This document shows, in pieces, positions 24,132-37,312 of a stretch of DNA of 64,000 bases; position 1 is the first letter of the stretch; every line of letters starts with the position of its first letter. Origin of the DNA: Lineolata rhizophorae (Eukaryota; Ascomycota; Dothideomycetes; Lineolatales; Lineolataceae); NCBI GenBank assembly GCA_010093515.1, contig MU001675.1, forward strand, positions 949,371-1,013,370, read 5' to 3'. Under the pieces are notes generated by a model. It was not told the DNA's origin and did no database searches. It saw only the letters and a list, made by a program, of their open reading frames with translations. The position numbers were made by a program, and so were the translations under genes.

Positions 24132-25252
24132 GTGCGGTAGTAAAGTAGTAGGATGAAAAGGGCGAGTTTTTAGATAGCTGGTGTGTAAACCCCTTTTTGC
24201 GTGTGCGTTTTGGTCATCTTGTCTGTTTACCGGTGATCTTTTTTTTTTTGTGCGAAACGTGTTCTAGGCGTGTGATGGGATCAAACCTTCCTAGCCGACG
24301 ACTACCTTTTCTAGCATCAGCGTGCCTTACTAAATCGCTCGCTCAAATTCAGCCTCTAATCCCTCTATCTAATCAACCCCTCCTGCTTTGGAAAGTTTGA
24401 AGAACATGAAGGCGGCTGTCGTGATAGCGGTAGTGTCAGGTTCAGCTTCACAAGCTCATGTAGAGTTAAACTTTCACACCAGTCCGAACTTGGTTTGGCG
24501 GGTTGATAGGCTAACTCAAAATGTATTTCATAAGTTAATTATGTGTACGTCTCGTGTTCGAACTTTTGACTAGTAGAGAATATTAGTCAATTTTATAATT
24601 ATCACGCGATATACTCTAGCGCTTCATGCTACTTGTCCTAGTCTTTTAGCAACCCAAGTTTCGCGTCACCATATTGCATAACAATCATCCGGGCGACTGC
24701 CCCAAACTTAGTGGACGTCATCACCTTGCTTCCGCATGCTTAACAAGTTATAGCTTGGATGGGCGTGTTAGCATAATAATATATATCTTGTTCTAGTGCC
24801 TCCTACATAATACTCCCTAGCTCTAAATAATCTACCCAGTCTAGGCCCCAACTATCTGCTGAAATCCTACTACCCGTTAGAACTGAAATGGGGCAGAGTT
24901 ACGTGTCTATTAGCATATGCATGGCTCTTAGTCTATGCAGTTAGTAAGGTACGATACTATACCGCCTTTTTTTTTTTTGGTCAATTAGTGTAAGTGAGCT
25001 AGGGCTTGCATTCCAACGGTGTCTTGTAACTGTGGTCCACCGGGGGTTAGGTTGAGTTTTTTTTTAACTTGGGTTTATGTAGTGTGGTCCCACTACAGTG
25101 AGCGGCGTGGGGTTTTGGGATTATTAGACACCAGACGCCAAGACATCAAACTCCAATGAAATCTCGCCCCACCCAATAAACCCCACCCTATCCCACTGTA
25201 CACCCACAATTGCAACGCCTATGTTCTGTAATAGTATTACCGTTCATTATAT
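24132..25252. other. AT-rich spacer after the GH72 gene
   Basis: The first 200-300 bases are probably the GH72 3' UTR (poly-T at 24239-24250). Beyond about 24.5 kb the DNA becomes AT-rich with many stops in all frames. It includes the palindromic stretch TGTAGTG...CACTACA (25077-25096) and phrases such as GGTCAATTAGTGT (near 24980) that recur in the 37-42 kb repeat island (near 40690). I see no gene. It looks like degraded repeat DNA, possibly affected by repeat-induced point mutation. Confidence 0.5.
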
Positions 25253-25256
25253 ATAT

Positions 25257-25614
25257 TGTAGCAGGGTAGAGCACTTCACCTAAGATCAACGCTTAAAGAA
25301 CAGAAGAGGAGGATCACGTCGTCACTGCTTCACGGCATTATGCGTTCGTATATAGAGGGGCACTGTTGCTTGCTAACTAACTTTTGGTAATGAGAGAGGG
25401 GAAGATAGGAAAAAGGGGCAAAGAAAGCTTTTTGTGATGTATGTATAATTGGCAAGGGCAACTTGACTTGTATGTGTGTTAAATGAGTGAATTGAGTGAG
25501 TGTGGTTGAAGGAGAAAACCCAACCTACTTAAAAGGAAAAGAAAGCACGTGAAAAAAAGAGGAAGCAACTACCAAAAAGGGGTATTAGGGTCGGCGCCGC
25601 CCTACTCTACTACA
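25257..25614 (-). mobile_element. TG...CA repeat copy 1 (solo-LTR-like or MITE)
   Basis: A 358-bp copy of the family described in the findings. It begins TGTAGCAGGGTAGAGC and ends GGCGCCGCCCTACTCTACTACA-type sequence, giving TG...CA termini and an imperfect 16-bp terminal inverted repeat. It is flanked by a perfect 4-bp duplication, ATAT at 25253-25256 and 25615-25618. Orientation is given so that the CACGTGA box lies near the start; this copy is therefore on the minus strand. No coding sequence. The intact flanking duplication suggests one simple insertion. Confidence 0.85.
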
Positions 25615-25618
25615 ATAT

Positions 25619-26136
25619 GCATCTTATTCGAGTAGACACGGTCGAAGAGTCACGAATAAATATCAATTTAAGGGGAAATTTATGGCCCTATCAAAATAGA
25701 TGGGAAATATTTCACTTAATTCTTGGGTGGGTATACTAACGTTCTACAGTACTACGGTGGGGGTTTTTCAATTTTAAGTTAAGGACATTAGATAGCTCTC
25801 CTTAATTTTAGTGTGGAGTCTTGTGAGTGCCAAGACTTGACAATGCAAGTAAAGTCAATCATTGCCATGTCTTGGTATATAAAGGACGATGTTTCCCTGC
25901 ATCTCCACTCTGCAGGTGAGATAGCTATATGCTGTTCATTAATTTGGAGGAGTACAAGCTAGCAGCACAGAGCACGTGGCATCGAGCCTGCGAGATGATG
26001 TGGTCGGGATTTGGTGATACATAATACCGTATGACACGCGAGGCCTGCAGTCCCACACAGCGCAGCTTAAGGGTCAAGCTGGGTTCAGATCTCAAGAGCC
26101 TAGTCTATCTAGATCAAAGGAAGTTGAGATAGTTTT
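25619..26136. other. AT-rich spacer 3' of SQS1
   Basis: No gene seen. It includes an imperfect inverted repeat: CCAAGACTTGACAATG near 25837 pairs with CATTGCCATGTCTTGG near 25863 (14 of 16), followed at once by TATATAAAGG near 25879. This may be the promoter-like part of another small repeat. The last bases should be the SQS1 3' UTR. Confidence 0.45.
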
Positions 26137-28404
26137 CTAACCTAGACCCGCTTTTGAAGTCTTGACAACGTGTGTGATCGGCTCCATGATGCCCTTGTTA
26201 TTGAGCGCACCAAGCGCGGTCCCTTTACTCCACCCCATTTTCTCAAGCATAGCCCGACCTCGATTCTCTGACCCAATTTCAGGGGCCGCGTGTCCAACGA
26301 TCTCCCCTTCCATGTAAGTGGCCGCGGAAGTGCCACCGCCTCGCTTGGTCCTAGCAGCCTTCCTAGGCCGAGGCATGAATCCTTGGTGGTAACGCCCTTG
26401 AAGGCGAGTAAAAACAACGTCGTCAAATTCGGCAGTGAGAGTAGTCTTAATCAGCGTGGGGCATCTGTTATTCCCCTTTCCGCTTGACTTTGACTTTAAC
26501 CCGAAGCCCGCGGCGAGAGCGTGTACAAACGCGCGGTCATTCTTCTCTAATGGCGGGAAGGTACGACTATAAATGAACGACGCGTTAGGACCTTCATATA
26601 ATGGAATAAAGGGATACGTAAAAAGCAGAGCATATAAAGGCACATACCTATCTAGTGTTGAGGTCAAAAATAACTTGAATTCCTCTTTGATGTCCAAGAT
26701 ACTCATTCCCTCGTGGTACTTGACGGATAGGTCAGCGATCCCTTTGTTCTTTCTGCCCAGAAGGCCTTGCGCACGAAGCTGTTCCCTTTCCGCCTTCTTC
26801 AGTCGTTTCTTATTTCGGTCAAGTTCCCATTGGGCCTTCATAGCTGACTCCAGTTCGTTATCGGAGAGTTCAAACGGCGTTGGATTTCTGCGACCTTTTG
26901 CTTTGTTCTTCAAGCTCGGCCTCTCGTAGTCCATGACATCGAAGCCACCATATGGGTCCTGCTCTAGTACGTCGGCCATCACAGTTGCAGAAGGGAAGTG
27001 TTGTTCCCTGTCATTGCCTCTATGCTGAGAGGGACGTGATGGTCTCTTCAACTTCGTAGAGGGCCCTCCAAAATCACCGGCATCATCCGCACCGAAGATG
27101 AGGAGCTCTTCAGAGCCCATGCCGTAGAAGTTTTGCTTGGCTAGAAGCTCTGCAATGCGCTCGTCGTCAAGTTGATCCATCCTTCTCTTGATTATATCCT
27201 TCTCGTCCTCGAAACTCTCATCCGTGTTGCTATTCTCGTTATCGCCATCTTCCTCTTCATCATTGAGAGCATCATCGTCGGAACCGGCGCCAAAGCCGTC
27301 ATCACTGGTACTATCCCGGCTTTCTAGTTCGGGATATTGATCCGAGCTAGACCGGCTGGTAGCTAGAAGGTTTTCCGGCGCGAGGGACGTGGGAAAGACG
27401 GTATGCCGGCCCGGACGGTCTTGATATGCCTCGGGATATTTTTCGACGTCCAGAAGATATTTTTCGAGTTCATTCGAGGTAGCGCCATCCATAGGACGGA
27501 GTAGAGTAGAATCGTTCAAGAACCCGTGTTCTCCAAGGTTGAACACGTAATCGCGATGGGCCTCACCATCTTCAATGTTTTGTTCTGCTCGAGTGGCGGC
27601 AGCAGCTCTGCGGAAGCGTTTCGTCGGCTTTTGCCGTCGAAACTTGTCCTTCGAGGGCTTCTCGTTCGACGTAGCTCCTTGAGGCGGCCCACAGCCCGGA
27701 GTCTGCTTCCCGCAATTAGACGAGGCGGTTTGCTTGGAGTCATTAAGAGCTTTTGCCGAAGAGGTCGGTGGAGGATCAGCCACGCGAGGGTGCAAAACCG
27801 ATCCCGGGGGGTTACGACCTCGGAAAAGCACAATCTCTTCGGTCGACGACGAAGGCGTCGGCGAAGCCGTACGAAGGGGCGACCCCGACGTGTTGGTCTG
27901 CGAGGTCACGCCTCGGAACTGATCGGAGTCTTGCACGTGATCATTCTCTGACCGAGGGACGACTGGAGGCTTGTCATCCTCGAGGGTCAAATTAGCCAGA
28001 GATTCCTGGGGCTCCACAGGACTCGGACTCGAGTTGCTAGATGGCCGAGCAGAATCGGGGGCGACGTCTGCCTGCTTGTCTGGTCCGTTCCCGGCAAGTC
28101 TCCCCGCTGAGACGAACGAAACTGGTAAATTTCGAAGCTTTGTTCCGTGCAACCAATGCTTGTCATGGCCAGAGGTCAGGCGCGCTTCGTCGGCAAGAGA
28201 AAAGGGCAGAGAGCGAGGAACTGACACTGGCCATGAGTCTGGTCCCAAGTCGCGGGGAGAGTGTCTCCGGTACTTACCATTGGAGGAACCGGGGCCGTTG
28301 TTGCGAGCTCTCCCGGCGGAGGAATCGTACGAAGCATTTCCATGGCCCTTCGGCGGCGCTTGAAAGCGCTTGGGCGGGAAGCGCTTCTTCTTGCCTCTTG
28401 CCAT
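26137..28404 (-). CDS. SQS1: R3H and G-patch protein, Prp43 helicase cofactor (Sqs1/Pfa1 type)
   Basis: Model: complement(26137..26566, 26648..28220, 28278..28404), 709 aa. The start at 28404 gives MARGKKKRFPPKRF, like other Sqs1 N-termini; an open frame extends further upstream but lacks similarity to the family. The protein is long, acidic and low-complexity in the middle (DDEEEDGDNENSN-type tract), then has an R3H-like domain from about 568 (TFPPLEKNDRAFVHALAAG) and a C-terminal G-patch at 664-709 (GRAMLEKMGWSKGTALG). By family knowledge it activates the DEAH helicase Prp43 in spliceosome disassembly and ribosome synthesis. Both introns are multiples of three without stops (57 and 81 nt). 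The 81-nt one has clear GTATGT, CTAAC and TATAG signals and removes a hydrophobic insert from the R3H core. The 57-nt one (GTAAGT...TCAG) is less certain; kept, the protein would be 728 aa. Confidence 0.88.
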   Translation of the reverse strand: MARGKKKRFPPKRFQAPPKGHGNASYDSSAGRARNNGPGSSNGKYRRHSPRDLGPDSWPVSVPRSLPFSLADEARLTSGHDKHWLHGTKLRNLPVSFVSAGRLAGNGPDKQADVAPDSARPSSNSSPSPVEPQESLANLTLEDDKPPVVPRSENDHVQDSDQFRGVTSQTNTSGSPLRTASPTPSSSTEEIVLFRGRNPPGSVLHPRVADPPPTSSAKALNDSKQTASSNCGKQTPGCGPPQGATSNEKPSKDKFRRQKPTKRFRRAAAATRAEQNIEDGEAHRDYVFNLGEHGFLNDSTLLRPMDGATSNELEKYLLDVEKYPEAYQDRPGRHTVFPTSLAPENLLATSRSSSDQYPELESRDSTSDDGFGAGSDDDALNDEEEDGDNENSNTDESFEDEKDIIKRRMDQLDDERIAELLAKQNFYGMGSEELLIFGADDAGDFGGPSTKLKRPSRPSQHRGNDREQHFPSATVMADVLEQDPYGGFDVMDYERPSLKNKAKGRRNPTPFELSDNELESAMKAQWELDRNKKRLKKAEREQLRAQGLLGRKNKGIADLSVKYHEGMSILDIKEEFKLFLTSTLDRYVPLYALLFTYPFIPLYEGPNASFIYSRTFPPLEKNDRAFVHALAAGFGLKSKSSGKGNNRCPTLIKTTLTAEFDDVVFTRLQGRYHQGFMPRPRKAARTKRGGGTSAATYMEGEIVGHAAPEIGSENRGRAMLEKMGWSKGTALGALNNKGIMEPITHVVKTSKAGLG

Positions 28405-29319
28405 AGCTTTGCTTGAGACGAAAGGGTTGGCTTTGGAACGGTGGGAGGCTTCGAAGGGAGGGATGGAGGGGGTGCGGTGAAATGCGGAGGCGACGGCGGT
28501 GACTTGGGGTTGGATGCTTGGGTAAGGCGGCGCTTTGTGCCCGCATACCACGTAGACCAGTAGCCGTTTGGCGTGACTGCCCTGGGGCTCTGGGCGGAAG
28601 TAGCGACCGTTGTTACATATGTACAAGTACATATCCCCGCGGTTCGTGGCGTCATAGGTGCCACCGTCCCCTGCGCCGGGCGGCTTCTCAGCCAGTCGTT
28701 TGCAGGCGCTTGCGAGCGCCTGTTCCTTCGCTTTGACGCAGCAGGAGGCCTGAGGCACCGGGAAACGTCCAGCAAATACGTGCTACGTACATACTGTACG
28801 GAGCACAACTTCGTGTCCAAAATGCCTTCGGGCCGCGGATGCGCCACAGATCCATCCCGCTTGCGCGCCGAGCCCGGATGCGTGCCTTGCGTTCCAACGG
28901 AGCATCGCAAGCCCACCGTCGTAGGTACCGATGTGCATAGGTCCGTTGCGCCCCGGACGACGCCCTTCTCTGGCTTGTGCATTGCTACCTCCCTCTTGAG
29001 GCTGAACACCCCCTACGCAAACCTCCTCGTCGTAGGTCTTTGCTAGGCCTTGGCCGCTTTCTCGGGACTGCGTTGTAGCTGTGGTTGGTCAAGAGCGGTG
29101 GCCGCCAGCCCCCCCTCCCCCGCCCACGTTGGAAAGCTACCCGGCCTCCCGATGCAGCTGACTCCCGCCAGTGCGCCGCCTCTTGTGAGCCGACCTCCAG
29201 GCAGCACGGCCACGAGATCATCCCCCCCATCGTCGCCGTCCAACTGCTCCGCGCTCCTTGCTTGCGCTCCTCTTCACCTCAAAAAGGCCCTGGCCCTTTG
29301 AGCTCCCCGTCGCCCGACC
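28405..29319. other. Divergent promoter of SQS1 and ATG4
   Basis: A 915-bp intergenic stretch between two genes that read away from each other. No gene, repeat or RNA was recognised. The last 250 bases before ATG4 are CT-rich, as often near fungal start sites. Confidence 0.5.
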
Positions 29320-30746
29320 ATGAGCAATGTCGACATCGGGCGCTACAGCAAGCGCATCGTCCAGTACTTTTGGGACCCGCCTCCGCGCAACGACGATGTT
29401 TCTGGCGAGCCCATCTGGTGCCTAGGCATGCGCTACGACAGCAGCCCGAAGCCCCGACCCGCGGATACGGAGCCGTCGACCAGTTCCGCCCAGGCTCAGC
29501 CGCCGCCGAGCCTGTCCATATCCCAGGATTCCGTGTCTTCGGCCTCGCCCGACCAGAGCGGAAGTAGCAGCATGGAGGACACATCCATCGTGAACGCCGA
29601 AGATGCCGTGCAAGCTGGTGGTGACGGCTCGTGGCCCACAGACTTCTTGGACGACTTTGAATCGCGGATTTGGCTAACGTATCGTTGCAACTTCCCGCTC
29701 ATACCCAAGTCGCAGGACCCTAACGCCGGTGCCGCCATGAGCCTCTCGGTGCGGTTTAAGCAGCTGGGCAACCAAGCGGGATTTACGTCAGATTCCGGGT
29801 GGGGATGCATGATAAGGTCAGGACAGTCACTTTTGGCAAACGCCATGCAAATTCTGCGCTTAGGTAGAGACTGGAGACGAGGCCAGAGTGTTTTGGAAGA
29901 GAGGCGGCTACTGTCACTCTTCGCGGACGATCCAAGGGCCCCATTTTCTATACATAGGTTTGTTGAACATGGTGCTTCAGCGTGCGGGAAGCATCCAGGC
30001 GAGTGGTTCGGGCCGTCCGCGACTGCAAGGTGCATACAGTAAGATTTCTTCGTCCCCATCCTCAAAAATGCTTCGGTCTAAACACCCTAGGGCCTTGACA
30101 AATGAACAAAACAATCTCGGTCTACGCGTCTACATCACAGGTGACGGGTCGGACGTGTACGAGGATAGCTTCTTCAGGGTTGCAAAGACTGAGCAGGGCA
30201 CCTTCCAGCCGACTCTGGTCCTTGTGGGCATCCGGTTGGGCATCGATCGAGTGACTCCAGTCTATTGGGAAGCTCTCAAATCATCGCTACAAATGCCTCA
30301 ATCCATCGGCATTGCTGGGTAAGAGTTGCCTGCACGTTTCAGATGTTGTTGAGCTCGCTAACGCCGGGATACGTAGTGGCCGACCGTCCTCATCACACTA
30401 CTTTGTTGGCACCCAAGGACCGTATTTTTTCTACCTCGACCCCCATCAAACGCGACCTGTGCTCCCGCTCTTTGATAATATGTCCGAGTACTCCGATGAG
30501 GACGTATGTTCTTGCCACACACGACGTTTGCGCCGGATACGTATCCGTGAAATGGATCCAAGTATGCTCATCGCGTTTCTCATCAAATCTGAGGATGACT
30601 GGCGAGACTGGCGGCGCAGAATATTGGAAACCCACGGAAAGCCAATCGTCCACGTAGCCGATCACGAACCGACGCTGCATGGACACGATTCGGAACGGGA
30701 GGGCGCAATTGATGAGGTCGAGGCATTTGACGATGATACGGAGTAA
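29320..30746 (+). CDS. ATG4: Autophagy cysteine protease Atg4
   Basis: Model: 29320..30038, 30091..30318, 30377..30746; 438 aa, three exons. The enzyme cleaves the C-terminus of Atg8 to expose its Gly for lipidation and later frees it from phosphatidylethanolamine on autophagic membranes. The catalytic Cys163 is in [13 protein letters not shown]; the Asp337/His339 pair is in [11 protein letters not shown]. Further family blocks are [43 protein letters not shown] and [11 protein letters not shown], the last restored exactly across the second intron. Residues about 42-100 form a Ser/Pro-rich insert typical of filamentous ascomycetes. The tail after 400 is acidic. It starts 915 bp from SQS1 (divergent) and runs toward H2B (convergent, 436 bp between stops). 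Confidence 0.96.
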
Positions 30747-31182
30747 AGGCAAATTTGTACATGATACCACGGATAATTCGAGATTCTCTGAATATTGTAT
30801 GTAACAGACATACTATACGTACCAATTTAGGCGTTCGATGCGAGTGTCCCATGAAGCCAACAGGCCGCAAGGTGAACAAGGATACCGGTCTAGGTGCAGA
30901 TTAATGTGGGATTTTGCTTCAGACCCAAGCATCACAGGCAAGGAACTATTCAGGGCGACGGGATTTAATCGAGGGAAAAACCTAGATTTCTTCCCGTAAA
31001 ATGTATTGTACAACCACTAATGCCCTGGAAAAAGGTGAACCGTAGAAGCCATTTGGGCCCAGAACAAGCCATCCCGCTAACATTAAGAAACCGTTAACAC
31101 CGCCCAGAAACCCCGTATGCTCATCCTAGCGGCCCAGACCGCCAGCTCCACCGAAACCCGTTAGAAACCAAACAGGACCCAT
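30747..31182. other. Convergent 3' spacer between ATG4 and H2B
   Basis: A 436-bp stretch where two genes end toward each other. It should hold both 3' untranslated regions. I see no gene or repeat. Confidence 0.5.
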
Positions 31183-31778
31183 TTACTTGGTGGACGAAGA
31201 GTACTTGGTGACGGCCTTGGTGCCCTCAGACACGGCGTGCTTGGCAAGTTCGCCTGGCAAGATCAGCCGGACACTGCAAACATGGTTAGCGAGGTTTGCG
31301 TAACAGAATACGCCGGGCCGGGAAAAACGCACGATGTTTGAATCTCGCGAGAGGAAATGGTAGACTTCTTGTTGTAGGCCGCAAGCTTCGACGCCTCGGT
31401 GGCGACGCGCTCGAAGATGTCGTTGACGAAAGAGTTTAGAATCGACATGGCACGGTTCGAGATACCAGTGTCAGGGTGGACCTGCTTGAGAACTGAAGAG
31501 CGCATTAGCGAGGTTGTCGCGATCGGATTTGGGCGTCATGCGCGAAAGCACGCGGGTCACATTGCGCGTCTCGAAGACGCGTCGCAGACGCCCGAATTTG
31601 CTGGAAAATTACCTTTATAGATGTAGGAGGAGTAGGTCTCCTTCCTGGACTTGGTGCGCTTCTTCTTTTCGCCAGAGGGAGCGGCGGTCTTCTTGCCGGC
31701 CTCCTTCTTCTCAGCGGGAGCCTTACCAGCCGGGGCCTTACCCGCGGTGGTGGGAGTCTTGGTGGCTTTCGGAGGCAT
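31183..31778 (-). CDS. Histone H2B
   Basis: Model: complement(31183..31273, 31333..31492, 31613..31778), 138 aa, three exons. It pairs with H2A in the nucleosome. The N-terminal tail is Lys/Ala/Pro-rich ([18 protein letters not shown]), followed by the histone fold [20 protein letters not shown], with [19 protein letters not shown] and a C-terminal helix that ends AVTKYSSTK. Both introns lie in the fold region and all joins restore the invariant sequence. It is divergently arranged with H2A; a TTAAAA box on its strand at 31933-31928 lies about 150 bp upstream of the start codon and may serve as TATA element. Confidence 0.98.
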
Positions 31779-33041
31779 TTTTTACTAAAGTCGGAGATTG
31801 GAGCCGAAAAAAAGAGACTTGGGCGTGGTGCGTGGTGATGGAACTGAGATGCAGCGGAGAGACCTGGGTTTGGCGTGGATGGAAGAATGATGGGAACGAG
31901 CGAAAGGTTGGAGGGGGGCGGGCGGGCTTTTAAGAGCGAAGCAGCTACGCAGTTGATCGCGCGGGCACCAAAACGCGGTGATTTGCGCTTTGGGCGCGAC
32001 TGCCCACCCGGATTGTTAAGCGACTCCAAAACACACGCTTCGGGACTAGCCCTACCGCCCCTCACCCTTGGGTATCGACCAATCGCGTCCGGTCGCGCAG
32101 TGCCGCCACGGCCCTTGTCCGTTGTCCGCCAGGCACCTATTTTGCGAGAACGCGAGAGAAAGCGGCTGTGCTGCCTTACACGCAACAAGTGCCTCATTTT
32201 ATTTATTTATTTTAATAGAAAATATCTAGGTTTTTAGCGGAGACTAGCGTCCGTTGGAGTACGGGGGCTACTTACTAGCTAGGTACGTACTACCTATTCT
32301 CATGCCCAGCATTATCGGCTCAAGATGTTGCGACCGAACCATCTCTCATGTCCACCGCGTCTGTAAGAAGGGGCACTGGGACGGTTTCATAGTTCGCTAT
32401 GGCTCGAGTGCTACGGAGACCTATACTAAGCGGGCAGGATCTGAAGAATATCCGTGCAAAGAATAGTTGCAATTCCCCCAAGTATCGTGGCCTTTGCGCG
32501 TCCGCGATGAGACCCTAGCGTATAGTGAAAACGCAAATTCCTAGGTACTCGAGCCGTCCTTGCGGTTGAGTCGCGCGAACGAATTTCTCTGGTTGAGGAA
32601 AAGTCCGATTGTAAGTGTTGCAAAATTAGTTAAATCCGAAAAAAAAAAGCCCCCGTAACTGCGGCCGAAAGGGAAATGGTTTACCCTCTGTTAATGCTTG
32701 AGCATCGGAGAAGTGGGCTTATAGAACAGGTCATATTCGGGGTAGCGCTCCAGGCACCGGTTGCTGCTGCTCCGGGATGAGGGGCGAAGGCTCGCTGCTT
32801 TGATGTTGTGGCCGAAATCGGTATAGTCACTAGGCTTGGCAAACGCGGGTCGCGCATCGGTGATATCGCTCGCAGCGTGCGCAGGGCTCGGCTGCTATAA
32901 AGTCTACCGCCCGCCCGCACTCCACTTGCCTAGCTTCCCCAACTCTCATCCATCGACAACTGCTGCCGCATCAACACCACCGCGTCTTTGACACCCGCCA
33001 CACCAACCCAAACCACCTCTACTTCCTAAAACCCACCCAAA
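31779..33041. promoter_or_regulatory. Shared divergent promoter of H2B and H2A
   Basis: This 1263-bp region separates the two core histone genes. On the H2A side a TATAAA box sits at 32896-32901, about 140 bp before the ATG. On the H2B side TTAAAA at 31933-31928 is placed similarly. One CCAAT box is seen at 32079-32083. The ends are CT-rich leaders. Divergent H2A/H2B pairs are standard in fungi and allow coordinated S-phase expression; the individual boxes are inferred from sequence only. Confidence 0.65.
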
Positions 33042-35304
<2,263 letters not shown>

Positions 35305-37312
35305 ATGCCCGGCCAGCAGTGTCTTCGTCGCCTGGCCGCAACCGGCTCGCCGTTGCGCGCCGCTGGTCGTGTCCGCCCTACCACCCTTGGGCTGCGTATG
35401 TCGTCACGCCCGTCTCAAGCTGTTCGAGCTCTCGGCACCAGGTCAAAGGCCCCGCTAACAACGTCCACCTCCACGTACGTCCAAATGCCCCTGTTGGAAA
35501 CAGCTGCTTTGATTTTGCGCTCTATCTGACGTTGCCCTAGACCTTTTTGCGCCAGGCCGTCCGGATTCAACTTGTCGTCGATTCCTCGTCGTCACTATGG
35601 TCAGTATGGATGCTTCCGGCCATGTACTATCAAATGCTAACTTGTCGATGTGCGACAGCCGACAAGATTGTCAAGGTTCCTGACATGGCCGAATCCATCA
35701 CCGAGGGAACCTTGAAGCAATTCTCAAAACGTATGCTGCTAGCTCCTATTGCGCGATTTTCACTCAAGCTACGACATTGAGTTATTTTCTAACATCTGCT
35801 CAGAGGTCGGCGATTACGTTGAGCAGGATGAAGAAATTGCGACCATCGAAACCGACAAGGTATTATAGCTACCCGTTAGACTGCGAAGGATAGTGGACAT
35901 GCGCTAACAGACAATCACCTCCACAGATTGATGTCTCTGTCAACGCCCCCGAAGCTGGTACAATCAAGGAATTCCTCGTCAAGGAAGAAGATACTGTCAC
36001 GGTCGGCCAGGACTTGGTTAAGCTTGAGCTCGGTGGTGAACCATCGGGTGGCCAGGAGGAAACTGCGAAGGAGGAGCCGAAGGAACCCGCACCAAAAGAG
36101 CAGGAGGCGCCCTCGGGAAAAACGGAAGAGAAGCCCGAGTCCGTGAAGGAAGAGAAGAAACCGGAACCACCTAGGGAGGAGAAGAAGCCGGGACCAACCA
36201 ATGATGAAAAGCCTGCGAAAAAGCCCGAGCCTTCGAAGAAGGAAGTCGAGGAACCTAAGAAGACCGAGACTCCATATGGTAGCAGGGAGGAACGCCGGGT
36301 ATGCAACTTCTTCCAGCGCGCGGCCTTCTGAAGCTGACGTGGGTGATAGGTGAAAATGAATCGCATGCGATTGCGCATTGCGGAGCGCCTAAAGCAGTCG
36401 CAGAACACAGCTGCCTCTCTTACCACCTTCAACGAGGTCGACATGTCCTCTTTGATGGAGTTCAGGAAGCTCTATAAGGATGAGGTTCTAAAAAAGACCG
36501 GTATTAAGCTGGGTTTCATGAGCGCTTTCTCTCGCGCCTGTGTACTTGCCATGAAGGACATCTCTGCGGTCAATGCGTCCATCGAGGGTCCCAACGGCGG
36601 TGACACCATTGTCTATAGGGATTATGTCGATATCAGCGTGGCCGTGGCCACGGAAAAGGGTCTTGTCACTCCCGTTGTGCGGAATGCCGAGTCTATGGAT
36701 ATGGTCGGCATTGAGAAGGCTATCGCCGACTTAGGCAAGAAGGTGCCCCAATATTCCCGGAAATCCCGTCGAGACTAGTGTTGTGCTAAAAGATTTTCAG
36801 GCACGTGACAACAAGCTCACAATCGAAGATATGGCTGGTGGCACGTTTACTATCAGCAACGTAAGTAATCCGACGTGTTCTCCGTGAGTTGTTCTAACTT
36901 TTAATAGGGTGGCGTTTTCGGTTCTCTTATGGGGACTCCCATCATCAACCTTCCTCAAACCGGTAAGCATGGATTTCCAATAGTGATCACCCTTTGCCTG
37001 AACTAATATCTTTGTACAGCTGTGCTTGGGCTGCACGCAATTAAGGACAAGGCTGTTGTTGTAAATGGACAGATTGTCGTTCGCCCGGTATGTTTCGCCT
37101 TCAAGTCCACAACAGAGTCGCAGCTAACGTGTCCAAGATGATGTACCTCGCTCTCACTTACGACCACCGCCTCTTAGATGGCAGAGAAGCGGTGACGTTT
37201 TTGGTCAGGGTACGTAACGTCGCTAATCAAACGTCACGAGCAATACTAACCATTTCTAAACCAATAGGTCAAGGATTACATTGAGGACCCGAGGCGCATG
37301 CTCCTTGGATAA
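35305..37312 (+). CDS. KGD2: 2-oxoglutarate dehydrogenase E2 (dihydrolipoyl succinyltransferase)
   Basis: Model: 35305..35474, 35541..35599, 35659..35730, 35805..35860, 35927..36298, 36350..36742, 36801..36860, 36908..36962, 37020..37087, 37138..37209, 37268..37312; 473 aa, eleven exons, all in phase. This mitochondrial TCA-cycle enzyme transfers succinyl from lipoamide to CoA and forms the core of the complex. An Arg-rich presequence (1-about 75) precedes [19 protein letters not shown]; the lipoyl Lys119 lies in ATIETDKIDV. A Lys/Glu/Pro-rich linker (about 165-240) has no E1/E3-binding domain, as in yeast Kgd2. The catalytic core carries His445 and Asp449 in TYDHRLLDG. Two splice sites are unusual: donor AAG|GTGCCC after exon 6 and acceptor CCAAG before exon 10, both backed by exact family sequence across the join. 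Retaining intron 6 would end translation at 36776-36778. Confidence 0.95.

Noticed and set aside
28405-28758. Upstream extension of the SQS1 frame
   Set aside because: Open, but without similarity to Sqs1; the ATG at 28404 starts the basic N-terminus expected of the family.
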